A stretch of DNA of 64,000 nucleotides from Annulohypoxylon bovei var. microspora (lineage: Eukaryota > Ascomycota > Sordariomycetes > Xylariales > Hypoxylaceae), in assembly GCA_022836615.1 (NCBI GenBank), contig MU405339.1, positions 1 through 64,000 on the forward strand. Reading direction: 5' to 3'. The notes below the pieces were generated by a model. That model ran no database searches. It was not told where the DNA came from and saw nothing but the letters and a program-made list of their open reading frames with translations. Both the position numbers and the translations under genes were made by a program. Positions 48,043 to 59,855 of the stretch are shown in pieces; the first letter of the stretch is position 1, and every line of letters begins with the position of its first letter.

Positions 48043-49462
48043 TTAGTCCAAATCATATTCTTCCACTACATGTGACGATGTCCTCAGCAGGACTTTCTCT
48101 TTCTTCCAGTATGCCTTCGATACATCGATTATACAATATATCCAATAGTGCACAAGGTAAAACAAGGCAATTACCAAGTAATTCTGGTAGAACTCGCCCC
48201 AAAACATGCTCTGTGACCAGTGCAGACGCGAGTACCTCAGAACCTTCTCCTCCCAGTCTGATAGGGGTATCTTCCCACTTATGTAGTCTTCGGTCATCAA
48301 GGCGTGGAAAGCTGCCTGTGTACCGCTAAAAGCTGTATGCGGGCGGAAGAGAGAGAGCCCGTCGCCTAACAGCAGTACTCTCCCGTTTTCGAATGCAGCT
48401 CGGGGCGAGCAAAACTCGGTGACAACCTGAATAAAGGGCTGCTGAATCTTGGTAATTATGTCGAGGAAAGGTGCTGGGAAAGGGATCTCTTCTGCATGCC
48501 TTACACGAGCACGCCAAACATCTTCGCGAACACGTCCGCGCGGGGCAACATAATGGTGCCGATGCCCATCTATGCCGTCCTTCATAATCTCCTCTAAAGC
48601 CTGGGACGATTCACGTGTATACCAGAGGAAGTTAAGATATCTCTCGCCGGGTGTAAGAGTTCCATGGTTCCCTGGGATTGTATACACAAGACAATGGTGA
48701 CGTCCGGACATCCTATGTACGGTCACGCTGCGCTCAAATATTTGACGCGTTGAGGGAGATACCTCGTTTTCAGGGACTGTTCCTCTCCATGCGACATACC
48801 CCACGTATTTCCGACGAACGTTTGGGAGATATTTAGCTCTTATCGATGAGTTTGGACCATCAGCTGCGATGACGAGGTCGGCTTCGGTGACAGATACATT
48901 CTCTGTTTTACAGTCTCGTACCTCTAGAATAACCTTTGATTTCTCTTCGATGTCTTCTATAGATGCAACACTCAGAACCTCTTTGCGGGATTCGTAAGTA
49001 ACCAAGCCGTCAGTATCTACGGTTGGTGGCGGAGAGGGGTACCAAGCACTCCTGTAGCCATCGAATAGCGAGCGAAGACGGTAATAAAGTGTATCCCAGT
49101 TCGTGATGTCGCGGCGGACGTTGACTAATATCTGTAACGTCCCATCTTCTTTTAATAGCTGGACACGATTGCTCCGATGTGTGAAGAAGCTCTTTGTATG
49201 GCGGTCATGTCGTGACAACCAGTTCTCGCCATCAATTCCAAGACAAACGCCTGCCATATGACTTTGGCGCTTATCATCGTCCTTTTCTATTATCGTAACA
49301 GAGTGTCCGGCGTGTTTGAGGGAAATCCCACACATGAGACCAGATAACGAGCCCCCGACCTGTTAATAGATAAGATTACTGAGTACATAGTTGTCTATGG
49401 TATCGTCTTAGAGTTCGTCCACTTACTATGATAATTGACAATGGCCTTTCTCTTGGTGCCAT
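48043..49462 (-). CDS. FAD-dependent monooxygenase, dihydroxypyridine-hydroxylase-like, with hydrophobic tail
   Basis: Two exons, 49462-49427 and 49359-48043, encode 450 residues. The splice lies inside the FAD-binding strand: MAPRERPLSIII joins VGGSLSGLMCGISLKHAGH. Other motifs are DLVIAADGPNSSIR (DG motif), YVGYVAWRGTVPE, and VLLLGDGLSLFRPHTAFSG (GD motif, with Gly after GD where Ala or Ser is commoner). GGSLxGL and the YVAWRG block are typical of 2,6-dihydroxypyridine-3-monooxygenase relatives. The C-terminus adds a Tyr/Ile-rich hydrophobic segment (NYLVIALFYLVHYWIYCII) that could anchor the protein in a membrane, unusual for soluble members and more like flavin monooxygenases that work on lipophilic substrates. 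The substrate is unknown. Confidence 0.85.
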
Positions 49463-49878
49463 AATGAAACATCAGCCATCCAAGCAGTACAGTTCTCGAA
49501 GTCACTGAGGGTGTAAACAATTTTAGATTTCAGCCAAGGCATAGAATCTGCTCCTCTCCACAATGCACATGAGCCGTTTGAGAACTGTCAGTAACTTCCG
49601 CCCAGGTACTTGGTACATTTAAGTTACCTTTTACAAGAAAAATTCAAAAAAGTACTTGAGGTACCTGTTGGAAGCATCACGATATGTTAGGTAATTGCAT
49701 ATAGGGGTTCGAAGTTTCTTTTTGTTCGGTAGCAACGCTACATCCTGCCGTCTTCGTACTAACATGCAGTGCGCCGTCGCATCGTATGAATGAGGCCGAC
49801 CGACCGGCCGGCCGGCCTTAGTGGAATCTTCAGTGCCTCATGCAATACGTAAGCGCCGTCTGACGTCCGTCCCACTGT
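49463..49878. other. Intergenic, no gene seen
   Basis: 416 bp between two minus-strand genes. A palindromic CCGACCGGCCGGCCGG-like tract lies at about 49796-49817. Nothing else seen. Confidence 0.4.
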
Positions 49879-50764
49879 CTACGCCCTATCAAGTATTGAT
49901 TCCTGAGCCAGCTGCATGGCTCTCTGTACCACCTTTGCCGCCTCCGTTAAATGTTGCTTGCGCGGAAATTCGTGTCCTCCGTCGTGCACTAGTGTGAAAC
50001 ATATAGCCGGCTCGCACATTCGGCTGACATCCTGGCCTCCCGTGGGAGCTAGCTTGTCGTGGGCCCCCCATATGTGAGCCGTGGGAATGGGGATGCAGCC
50101 CACGTCATGCTGCTTACCAAACCCGAGGTATTCCTCCTCGGCAGAGATTGCCGCGCTAGCCACGAAGATGCCGCATTTCAACGGGAGTGGCTCGCCGCGC
50201 CGTTGCTTATCCCGCATGTACAACATAGCTAGGACCGCTCCTGCAGAGAAACCAAGGATAGCGTCGAATGGTCCCTCAGCTGTGATATATTTGTCCAATA
50301 AGATTATCGAGTCCTGGAGGGTGGACAAGGCATCGGGGTCATAGAAGCCGTAGAACCGACTGGTAGGTGAGGTCAATGCCTCGATCCCTGGAAGGTATAC
50401 AATCGTATCAACAGTGGCTTAGACAATGGTTGAATAAGGAAGTTGAGTGATATGAATGGCAGAGTTTCTTACCTTCGACTCTTGCAGATGATGGTGCTTC
50501 TAGCACACCCTCTACAAACTCGTATTCGTGATCCTCTTCAAGTTCGTGTCGTAATGGAGCTAACTCGCGGAGGTTGGTATAAGTGTAAGGTATTGAGGTA
50601 CGAGAAAGCTAAATCCATACCAATTTGCATTTCTAGGACCTTTAGGTTATAGAAGTTAGTGGGGATTCCCATATAGGTATTTACATAGGTAGCTTTTATA
50701 TGTCGACATATCTGAAACTTACACCGCTGTTGGTCCCATTCCCATGAAGGCAGAGAATCTTCAT
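49879..50764 (-). CDS. FSH1-family serine hydrolase
   Basis: Four exons (50764-50723, 50639-50621, 50559-50473, 50387-49879) give 218 residues. Exon 2 is only 19 bp, but its join is strongly supported because MKILCLHGNGTNSG, VLEMQI and APLRHEL then read the conserved FSH1 N-terminus. The catalytic triad is visible: Ser97 in GFSAGA, Asp in IWGAHDKLAP and His in HDGGHEFP. FSH1-type alpha/beta hydrolases include yeast Fsh1-3 and many thioesterase-like or ester-cleaving enzymes embedded in fungal polyketide clusters (LovG-like). Its position between a flavin monooxygenase and an MFS transporter fits a tailoring or release role, but that is inference. Confidence 0.88.
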
Positions 50765-51311
50765 ATTGACAAGATTGGATATTAGTATTCTTTGTATTAA
50801 TATCCGGATCGTTTATAGATTAACGTAAAGGGCAGCGAGGCTATTTAATACCAGGGTTTACATTATGGTGTTTTGGTGAGAGGATATCTCGATATTTATT
50901 TAGGTACCTATATAATGCTGAATATGCCGGTACGATTTTCGCGCCGCAGGCAAAGAGTTGCCTCTAGATTTCATCTGTTCCAACAGGCACATATCTTGTG
51001 TTACATCAGGGAAGTGAGTGGAGACCGGTCTTAAGACCTAGGTACATAATAAGCACCCAGGTATTAGTCTACATGCTCTTCTGTGATGAGAAGTGATCTG
51101 CAATGTATTCTCAAGGTTTCCTATGTACCTAGGTAGATAGGTAGAAATACATCTGTAGGACCTTACCGAGATACACTTTGTAGCAAAACTTCATATTGAT
51201 CTTATTTTTAAGTTAATAGGAAAAAATTACGATGACCATAATTCAAATTGTACTTTGCCATACATCCCCGTTAATTAATATCTACCTGTAGACATAAATT
51301 ATATTAAATCG
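50765..51311. other. Intergenic, no gene seen
   Basis: 547 bp with TACC/GGTA microsatellite words. It holds the promoter side of the FSH1 gene and the 3' flank of the MFS gene. Nothing else seen. Confidence 0.45.
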
Positions 51312-53035
51312 CTAATCGTGGGAACCAAGTTGCAATCTCTCGCGCTTCATAAGTAGCGAGAAAACGAAGCCAAGTCCAGAGCCAGCAATATTCAAGTAAA
51401 ACACCTTTGCCACATTATCAGCAACGGCTTCCAAAACGCGAAGACGAAGATCGGGACTCAGGTCCTGAACAAGAGAGGTCTTGGCGCCGTCGATGGTTGC
51501 CTGGATGACCGAGAGCGATACGTCCGGGAGGATCTTAGCAATGTCTGCAGTGGCGCCGTTCAGAAATACGGTGGTAGCAATACCAAGCGAGAGTGCAAGG
51601 CCGGCCATCTGGGAACAACTCATGAACCCCGTGGCATCAGGTAGAGAGTTTGGATCGGCGCGGCGCACTTTGACTTGGACTACGGTATAGCCGAGCTGCA
51701 TGATTGGCCCACAGCCGGCGCCTTGAATGACGGTGTATCCGCAGACGGCCCCACGGGAGATATTGTAGTTAATGGTCGTCAGAAGACCGTTGCCGATAAG
51801 CATCAGTATGGCGCCGCCGGCAAACCAAGGCATGTACGTGGGGTACTTATTGAAGAATGGACCGGCGGCGCCGCCAAAAACGACAGTAGAGGCAACAAAT
51901 GGGATTGTGTAAACCGCCGAGCGTAGGGCGGTGTCACCGTAAACGAACTGGAATAAAAGGGGCAGTGAGTAGACGGTTACAACTACATTTGCAACGCCGA
52001 TGGAGCCCCAGCAAAAAAAAGTGACCATCTGCCAGTCGCCAACAAATTGCACGGGAAAGACGCGGTCGGTGGTGAATAGTTTCCAACGCTGCTGGGCACA
52101 GAAAGTAAGCCATATAACAGCTGCTGCTACATATAAGCCCACCATGCGGCCACTGGTCCAGGTATATATTGCTCCGCCGAAACTCAGAATCATAACGATA
52201 GTTAGAGTACCTCCGAGGAATAGGATCGCCCCGATGTAGTCTATACGTCTGATGCGCATCCACAGGGAGTCTGTAGTGCGAGGAGATGACGATGGAATCA
52301 GGAGGATGCACGCTGGTGCTGCGAATGCTGCAATGCAAATGTTAATATAAAAAGCCCATCGCCAAGTCGCCGACGAGTCGGCAAACGCGCCACCAATAAG
52401 GGGGCCCAGAATGGTTCCTAAGCACCAAGTCATGCCGACGAAGTTCAAGTACGTGGCTCTTTCAGTCTCCATAGTCATATCTGAAATAATATTCATGGTG
52501 CCGACGTAGATGCCAGACCCACCAGAGCCGGCGATGGCTCGGCCGGCGATAACAGCACCAATTGACTGTGCGGAGCCGATGACTGCAGAACCGACCTCAA
52601 ATATGAGAACGGCAGCCAAGTACAAAAACTTGTTGTTGAATACTTTATAAAGCTTGCTCCTGGAGAGGGTTAGTACGGAATGCAATATGACATATTAACG
52701 ATGGTAGATTTGGGAACAGACCATAGAGGATTTGTGCCAACTTCCCCCATGGGATATGAGACGGAAAGCCATGGAAGCATGTCAATCCGATTACCGAAAG
52801 TCTCAATTATGCTAGGCCGTACGTTGGCCGTGACAGTATTGTCAAGTGCATATAGGAAAGTTGAAGACAAAACTGCCAATACAACAAGGGACCACCTGAT
52901 GCCCCTGATATTGCGATTCTCAGTGATGAGTCTTTCATGACCATTGATTTGCAGGCTTGGCTCATGAGAATCGTGCTTTTCGCCGTCTGCGCTGTTTTCT
53001 GGGAGTCTCGTCGCTGTAGAGGAATCTGACGGCAT
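51312..53035 (-). CDS. MFS drug/metabolite exporter (DHA2-like)
   Basis: Two exons, 53035-52722 and 52659-51312, encode 553 residues. After a charged cytoplasmic N-terminus, TM1 contains VVLAVLSSTFLYALDNTVTAN, whose LDNT is the family D1 motif. PLWSKLYKVF spans the splice and corresponds to the loop between helices 2 and 3. GRAIAGSGGSGIYVGTMNIISD follows, then TWCLGTILGPLIGGAFAD, which is antiporter motif C, and WRWAFYINI. About 14 hydrophobic stretches follow, as in the DHA2 group of proton-coupled exporters. Such pumps in fungal clusters export or give resistance to the cluster product. It lies in tandem with the FSH1 hydrolase. The substrate is unknown. Confidence 0.88.
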
Positions 53036-54287
53036 TTTGAGGACCGAAATTAGGGATATAGCGATTGACCACCTAACCTAAGTAGGTTTACTTCGTGGGT
53101 GTTGTATGTGTGAAGTAAAACCCCCATGCAAGGACTCATGAGAACAACGGTGGAAATGGAAACCTTTGTTCTAACAAAAGCCAAGAGTGTTAGTACTTAC
53201 CCCTAGGTACCTGGACATGTTGATCATCTTCAAGAGCTTCCAATCAACTCGAAGACCGAGATCATCGGAAATCTGCAGTGACATATTGGATATTAGATTT
53301 GGTAAGACCTTCATCGCATATTATGCCTGTTTATTGTTGGTTCAGTTTAATTTGTAAGTTGCATACTAAACCAAGAAATCATGTGCTTTTTACGGAGGGT
53401 TGATTAGTTGGTAATATATGATGTATCATTACAGCCTTAGGGATGTAACTTGAAGCAGGCTGCGGTTGGTTAGGTATAACACATCACATATGTTCCATAT
53501 TAAAAATTACGCACTCCATTACCTCAACCGGCCAGCCCTACGTGGTACAGTACCTATATGTACCTTCATAGGTCCTAATTAAGGGGGTGGGGTTAGCGCT
53601 TATTATGGGTTCTAAGTTATTTTTACGTGCACACGAGAGGCCATATCAATACCCTGCAGCCCCTGTAGCCCTATGGACAATTGCCGTGCCTACATGTAGG
53701 CAGGTATGGGTGCTAGGGGGTAGGTACTTAACTAGAGCCGCATCACATAACCAACTAGATTCCTAGTCATTGAGGGGTGATGATAAGTGCCTAGATTCCT
53801 GTGATAATTCGATACTACCCTACCTTAAGAGTAGGCTAAGCTTATGTGCTGCAGCAGTGCAGCTACCATGGTAAGCCCGCCAATTCAAAATGCAAGTCTA
53901 GGCATAGCGGCTGGATTGTGGTACCGGTATTAGGTATTCAGTAATATCGTCTCGGACAAGTGTTGGAGGGCTTTTCTTTTCCTTTGAGCGTGCCATGGCG
54001 TCTACGTAAGCACACCCTTTGCTGTACCGCAGATCGAATATGTAGGTTGGTAGCAGGATCCATGTCGACTTTACAGCTCGGATGAAGATTTTTAGGATAG
54101 TTGGTGATGCTCACTAATAGGTCCAGTATTCTGGCTTGTTACCTAATCTATAATCGACTAACCAGTCACCTCATATTCATCGCTTTCCTAGAGTAGCGGA
54201 TACGCACTTGATTCTCCCCAATCCAAAAAGAATTTCAAAAAAATCTATTGTCGTTTCGGATGTTTTGATCAATTTCTAAGACCCAAG
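53036..54287. promoter_or_regulatory. Divergent intergenic region
   Basis: 1.25 kb between the divergent MFS and Pth11-like genes, so both promoters lie here. I could assign no specific site and see no gene or repeat apart from TACC/GGTA words. Confidence 0.4.
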
Positions 54288-55721
54288 ATGTCTGCAATGT
54301 CTACCGAGTTGCCCCCGGGATACGAAGAAGCAAACCGAGCCCCAAGCTTGCGAGCCTTCTTCATCGTTATGACAGTGATGGCGGTGTTCTCGATATCAAT
54401 GCGATTCTGGTCACGCGGCCTAACTCCTAAGCAAACAAGACAGCAACATCGGTTTTGGCTGGATGATTGGTTTGCATTGGCGGCCGTGGTAAGATTCCCT
54501 TCAGTTATATTCTCGCTATTACCTCCCGCATAAACTATACACTTTCTAATATAATGTTAGCCATGGATTTTGGCGCAACTTTCGGTCTCGTTTGTCGCAC
54601 TTGGAGAAGGGTTTGGTCGACACGCCGCCGTGTTAGATATTCCAGATCTACTTCATGTGGCCAAGAACATTTTCGTCATATACTTTCTCTACGATGCCGG
54701 TTTATTTCTCACTAAAGAATCTGCGTTATTATTTCTTAGGCGTATATTTCCCGCCCATGCTAGTCCAGCCTGGTTCAACAGGAGTCTTTGGATTGGTCAC
54801 GTCTTGAACGTTGCTTGGATTATAGGGATTTTTTTCGGTACTCTTTTCATGTGCAATCCTATCGAGAAGAATTGGAACACATCTGTACCAGGCTATTGCG
54901 GTTCAACAAGCGGTCTATTTATTGGGAGCGCTGTCCCTAGTGTTTTCATAGACTTATTCATCCTGCTCTTGCCCGTGCCAAGAATCCTGAGCCTACAAAT
55001 GAACTCCGCGCGGAAATTCGGAGTCATCATCGTTTTCGTGTTAGGATACTGGTGAGAACATTTCCACTTCTCTAGTTTAGAGAATTTTCGAAAGTCAATG
55101 ACTTACTAATTTCTAGTGTCGTTATCGTATCCTTGGGGCGCCTAGTCACTGTACTCAAGTCCATTGATGCATTAAATACAGACATTACATGTAAGTTTTC
55201 TAGTCGTAACTATTGTTTTATACATACTAGGGAACCGATGAGTTCCTACTAACACTTACGCAGATGCTGGCGTACCGGTTGTTTACTGGGTGACTGCAGA
55301 ACCTGCGATTTCCTTGTTAGGAGTCTGTCTACCTGCTATGCTGCCACTTGGCAATCACCTGGCGAAGAATTACTTTACACCAATTGCAAGTAAGATTTCT
55401 GTGGTTTTAAGCTCCCGCAGAAGCGATGATAGCCGTCTGGGTAGCGTGAGCGGAAATTTCGAAGGTGTCGCGGTAGAGTATAACAGCAAATCGCGTGGAA
55501 CAAAGAATTCCCCTCCTTCAATCGACACCACCCACGTGGATGCGCCTTATGACATGCAGAGTCTCAATTCTACTAGTAGCCGGCGTTCGATATTGCGAGT
55601 TTCTCCTTATCAAGATCAATACAAAGCGCATGTACAAGGGGGGGAGGATCAGGCTTCGGGGAATCTCTATGGCGTGCCCAATCATGGTATTCGGGTAGAT
55701 AGCGACGTTCATGTTAACTGA
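54288..55721 (+). CDS. Pth11-like seven-helix membrane protein (fungal rhodopsin domain), second copy
   Basis: Four exons (54288-54488, 54561-55051, 55117-55190, 55264-55721) encode 407 residues. Landmarks are TM1 LRAFFIVMTVMAVFSISMRF, the conserved FWLDDWFALAA, GFGRHAAVLDIPDL, LTKESALLFLRRIFP in TM3, MCNPIEKNWN with CG/C pairing in the following loop, FIDLFILLLPVPRILSLQM in TM5, KFGVIIVFVLGYW in TM6 and YWVTAEPAISLLGVCLPAM in TM7. This is the same superfamily as the gene at 5304-6748, but a different branch (PF20684 CFEM-less Pth11 type). The cytoplasmic tail is Ser/Asn-rich. Its nearness to the oxidoreductase block may be incidental. Confidence 0.88.
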
Positions 55722-55902
55722 GTTAATTTGCACGGATAAAATTTGTGTAGCAAAGCTATCTCTCCCTATTTCTCGAAAGGACATGCAGATGCTCTAGCTA
55801 GAGCTAGGTAGGTAGGTACCTAGTTAGGTATATTGTGTGTGAGGAGGTTTTCTGTCAGGGGTTTCTACTAAGAAGCCTCTACTTATCTACCTACCTGCCT
55901 AG

Positions 55903-57089
55903 TAATACCCGAGTTTAACGAGGGTAATTGAACGGGTACAGCTTTGGTGTGTTTTTTTTTTTCTCCATGGTCCATCCTTATCAAAAATCTCCTATCGCGG
56001 TAATCCCGTATCTCCGGCGCTAAAAAGTGTGTAAACCCCGTTATCCCCAGAGAGGCCGTTAAGTCCACGACGGTTGATTGGGTGCATCGTCTCGCGGGTG
56101 GGTCAATCCCAGACGTTTTAACCAATCAAACAACAGACTTCAACTTTCGAGGTGGTCCGTTCGCGAGAGGGTGGTTTTCGACAAGATTCAGTTTTTCAGA
56201 AACGAAAAGCTTGTCAAAAGCTGGTTCTCGCGCACGGACCAGATGGGTGGCAGCCCTGACGAATTGATTACCTAAGGCGCTTACCTAATTGACTCCTTTC
56301 AGTTCAGTTGGCCCTGATCTTCAACACAGCTTATATAAGTAAAAAAAGACCCCTGATCTGAGAAGGTGGCCGAGGCGTTAGAAAGGTAGCTACGGGTGGC
56401 CACGGGTGGCTGAACGGGTGGCAAGACGGGTGGTTCGTCGGGGGGTGGTTCAACGGGAGGCTTAAGGGGTGGCTAGACGGGAGGCTCAACGAGTAGCTAG
56501 GCCGGGGGTTCAACAGGGGATACACGGGTGGTTAGACGGGTGGCTAGACGGGTGTGTTGTTTAACGGGTGGCTAAACGGGTGGCTCAACAGGCGGCTAAA
56601 CGGGTGGCTTCACGGGTGGCTTAAGGGGTGGTATAAGGGGTGGTATAAGGGGTGGCTACGGGTGGCTATGGGTGGTTCAACGGGTGGTTGAAAGGGTGGT
56701 TCAACGGGGGGCGGCACGGGTGGCTCCACGGGGTTCAACGGGTGGTTTATCGGGGGGTGGTTTAACGGGGGCTAGACCGGGGGTTAGACCGGTGGTTTGA
56801 AGGGTGGCTAAACGGGAGGCCCGGCGGGTGGCTTAGGGGTTCGATAAGGGGTGGCTTACGGGGTGGTTACGGGTGGTTCAACGGGCGGTTAGACAGGTGG
56901 CAGCACGGGTGGCTAAAGGAGAGGCGTAAAGGGGGGGCTTAAAGGGTGGCTAAACGGGTGCGCGAACCGTGGTGGTGCGTGGTTTCGTCGGATAAAAAAA
57001 GAAATAAAAACGGGAGACCGGGGAATCGAACCATCGACTTCCGGCTAAACTCGGGATATTGTGCCACCCGAACGGGTGGCCTCGCGTTA
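55903..57089. repeat. G-rich minisatellite element, copy 2
   Basis: This element starts AATACCCGAGTTTAACGAGG and ends ACGGGTGGCCTCGCGTT, both shared with the copy at 12946-13419. The first 270 bp are unique head sequence. From about 56370 to 56965 there are some 40 or more degenerate tandem units of about 12 bp around GGGTGGCTAAAC, always G-rich on the plus strand, so the array could form G-quadruplexes. From about 56990 a non-repetitive right part follows, with a tRNA-like segment on the minus strand. It encodes no protein and I cannot name the element class. Confidence 0.75.
57011..57070 (-). ncRNA. tRNA-like pol III unit, degenerate
   Basis: On the minus strand, TGGCACAATATC (57066-57055) matches 10 of 12 A-box positions, and GGTTCGATTCC (57032-57022) is a perfect B box. 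CGGGTGG at the start can pair with TCTCCCG at the end as a 7-bp acceptor-like stem with one mismatch. A TTTTTATTTCTTTTTTT stretch follows at once, a good pol III terminator. The unit is only 60 nt and the D, anticodon and T stems are broken, so it is not a working tRNA. A tRNA pseudogene or the tRNA-derived head of a SINE are both possible. Confidence 0.45.
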
Positions 57090-57270
57090 TCAAGGATCAG
57101 CTACTACTAGGTATTAATCATCTAATAGTACTGCTACCAGGAAAACTCTTGCTATTATTTTCACTCCGCGACATACGAAATCAGCCAAGGTGTCAGATAT
57201 CAGATGATTAAGGTGGGGAGATTGTGGCGATCATTGGGCCGGTTCATTCGTAAAAGATTAAGCCTTTAGT
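57090..57270. other. Short flank, no gene seen
   Basis: 180 bp of normal composition between the G-rich element and the AT block, with nothing recognised. Confidence 0.3.
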
Positions 57271-59855
57271 TATAACCATGTAATTGTAAGATATTACCTT
57301 TTTTAACTATAATAATAATAATTTAATTAATTAACCTTTTTATTATTAATTATAAATTATATATTTAATAATTTATTTTTATTTTTATGTGATAATTAAA
57401 AGTTTTATATGTTATAAAACTTAAGTTATATTTAATTATTAAAATTATATAAAAGTATTACAAGAATTACATAATTTATATAATTTTAATCACCTTTTTA
57501 TTTAAAAAAGGTTTTTATTATAATAATGGTATTATTATTTAAAAAGGAAGTATTTTTTAACGATTTTAAAAATTAAAAATTTTAATTTAAAATATTTAAA
57601 TTATTAATTATAACCAATTAATTATAATTTAATATTAATTTTAATAATTTAATTTAAAAAGTTAAATTTATTAAATTTATCGTTATAAATTACTTTAAAC
57701 GGGTTATACGTTTTAATGTATTAATTAACGGCACTTATAATTAATTAATTATTATTAATAAGTTAAATTTAAATATTATGGATTTTTATGATTAATTTTT
57801 AATTATTTTTAAGATAATAATTATTAATAAATTTAATTATTAATTGGATTTATCGTTATATAAAAAAAAAATATAAAAGTTTAATTAATAAATTAATTAA
57901 ATTTTAAAAATTAAAAAATAAGTTTAAAAAATTATTATTAAAAGATATATTTTATTTATTTACTTAACCGAAAATAATTTAAACATTTGGTATAAAAATT
58001 TATAATTATATATAAATATAATTAATAATAAACTTAAAAATAAAATTAAATTAATTTATAAAACGGTGATAAAACTTTTAAATAAATTATTTAAAAATTA
58101 ATTTATTTAAATATAATAATAAAAGGTTATAATGGTTCGAATTATTATTAAATAATTCTTAATAATTTAATAATTTAAAAATTAATTTAAAAAATTAAAT
58201 AATATTTTATAAGGTGCGATTTTTAATTAAATCGATGCGTATCACATAATTAATTAAAAGAAAATTTAATTTAAAAATCTTAATTATAAATTTATAATAA
58301 ACGATTTACGAAAACATATTAAATATAAAAAAAAACTTTTAAAATTAAAATTACAAATTAATAAAAAAGCGTTTAATTTTATATTTATTAATTAAAAAGT
58401 TAACGTTAATAATAATATTAACGATGCGGTTAATAAACTTAATAAATTATTTATTAAATTATGTAAAATATTTATTAAAAAAGTATTAATTAAATGTAAA
58501 CGGCTTAAATTAATTAATATTACATTAAAATATTATATTATTTATTTCGGTTATTACGATTTAAGGAATTATTATTATATATTTTTTAATAAAAAGCCTT
58601 TTAATTAATAAAAATATTATTATAAAAAATAAATTATTTTAATATATTTAAAAGATTTTAAATTAATTATTAAAATTAAAATTATTAAAGTTTTTAATAA
58701 ATTATTTTACTTTAATAAAGTAATTAATTAATTAAATTAATAAATAAAAAGTTATTTATTAACGTTTTTAATATTAAATTTTAATGCGGTTTTTATAATA
58801 AGCTTTTATTCATTGAAAAATTTAATTATATTAAATTTTAAAATTATAATTTACGTTTTTAATTAATTATTTTAATTTATAAGCTTTAAAATAATCCTTA
58901 AAAAAGATTTTTTATTTATTAAAAACTATTAAATCTTTATATTAAAATACGGAAACGTCGATATTTTAATATAAATTCTTTAAGGATTTTAAGTAATAAA
59001 GTTATTTAAAATAATTTATTATAAAAGTTTTACCATAAATTTAATGTTTTTTTAAATGTTTTATTATTTAAGTTATTAATGGGATAATTATATAAAGGTT
59101 ATTTATTTATATAAAGTTAATGGATTAATTATTAATTAATTAATTAATTAATACGATTAATTTATATTAAAAAATATCCTTTATAATGTTAATAAAGTGG
59201 TTTTTTATATTAAAGGTAAATAATTTTATAATTAAATTATTCGATTTATTAAAATAAAAATAACTTTCCAATGGTATTATAAGTTAAAGTACCTTAAATT
59301 ATAAGTTTTTAAACACTTTATTAATAATTTAATAAAGGTTAAAATAAAGGGATTTATTATTATTAAATGTAATGTGTGTGGTATAAATAAAATAAAACGA
59401 TAAATTAAATAAAAAAAATGTTAATTAAAAAAAGGTTTAAAGTTTCGATTAATTATTAATTTTTATAATATTATTAATATTAACGACGGCGTTATTAATA
59501 TAATATTAATAATTAATTATTAAATAAAGTTTATTTTTAATTTTTATTTAAAAAATTATATAATAAATATAATTATTAAATATTTAAATCACTTACAAGG
59601 TATAATAATTAATATAAAGTTATATTAATTTTAAATATAAAAATATAATAATGAAATTATAATGTATTAATTTAAGGTGGTTAATTAAATAATAAATTAT
59701 AACGTTAAATTAAAGCTTTCGGCCTTTTATACGTAAATTTAAAATAAAAGCGCCGAACGTTTAAAAGGTATAATTAAAATAAAAGCGTTAATAATAAAAA
59801 TAAAAATTAAACTTTTTATCCACTTATAAATAAAAATCTTTAAAATAATTATATA
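57271..59855. repeat. RIP-like AT-saturated block
   Basis: About 2.6 kb of almost pure A+T, dominated by TTAATTAA/TATTAAAA words, with rare isolated CG and GG islands. Every frame is full of stops. The sharp edges against normal-GC DNA and the TpA-rich texture match a repeat (probably an old transposon) saturated by C-to-T mutation. I cannot identify the ancestor: faint coding rhythm is visible near 58.3-58.6 kb but no motif survives. The right edge is the start of the copia LTR. Confidence 0.75.

Noticed and set aside
49796..49817. GGCCGGCC palindrome as a regulatory site
   Set aside because: A simple GC tract of this size can arise by chance or as a microsatellite, and no factor assignment is possible.
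57271..59855. Possible ancient reverse transcriptase or LINE inside the AT block
   Set aside because: A vague coding rhythm near 58.3-58.6 kb is visible, but no motif survives and every frame has many stops. The ancestor cannot be named.
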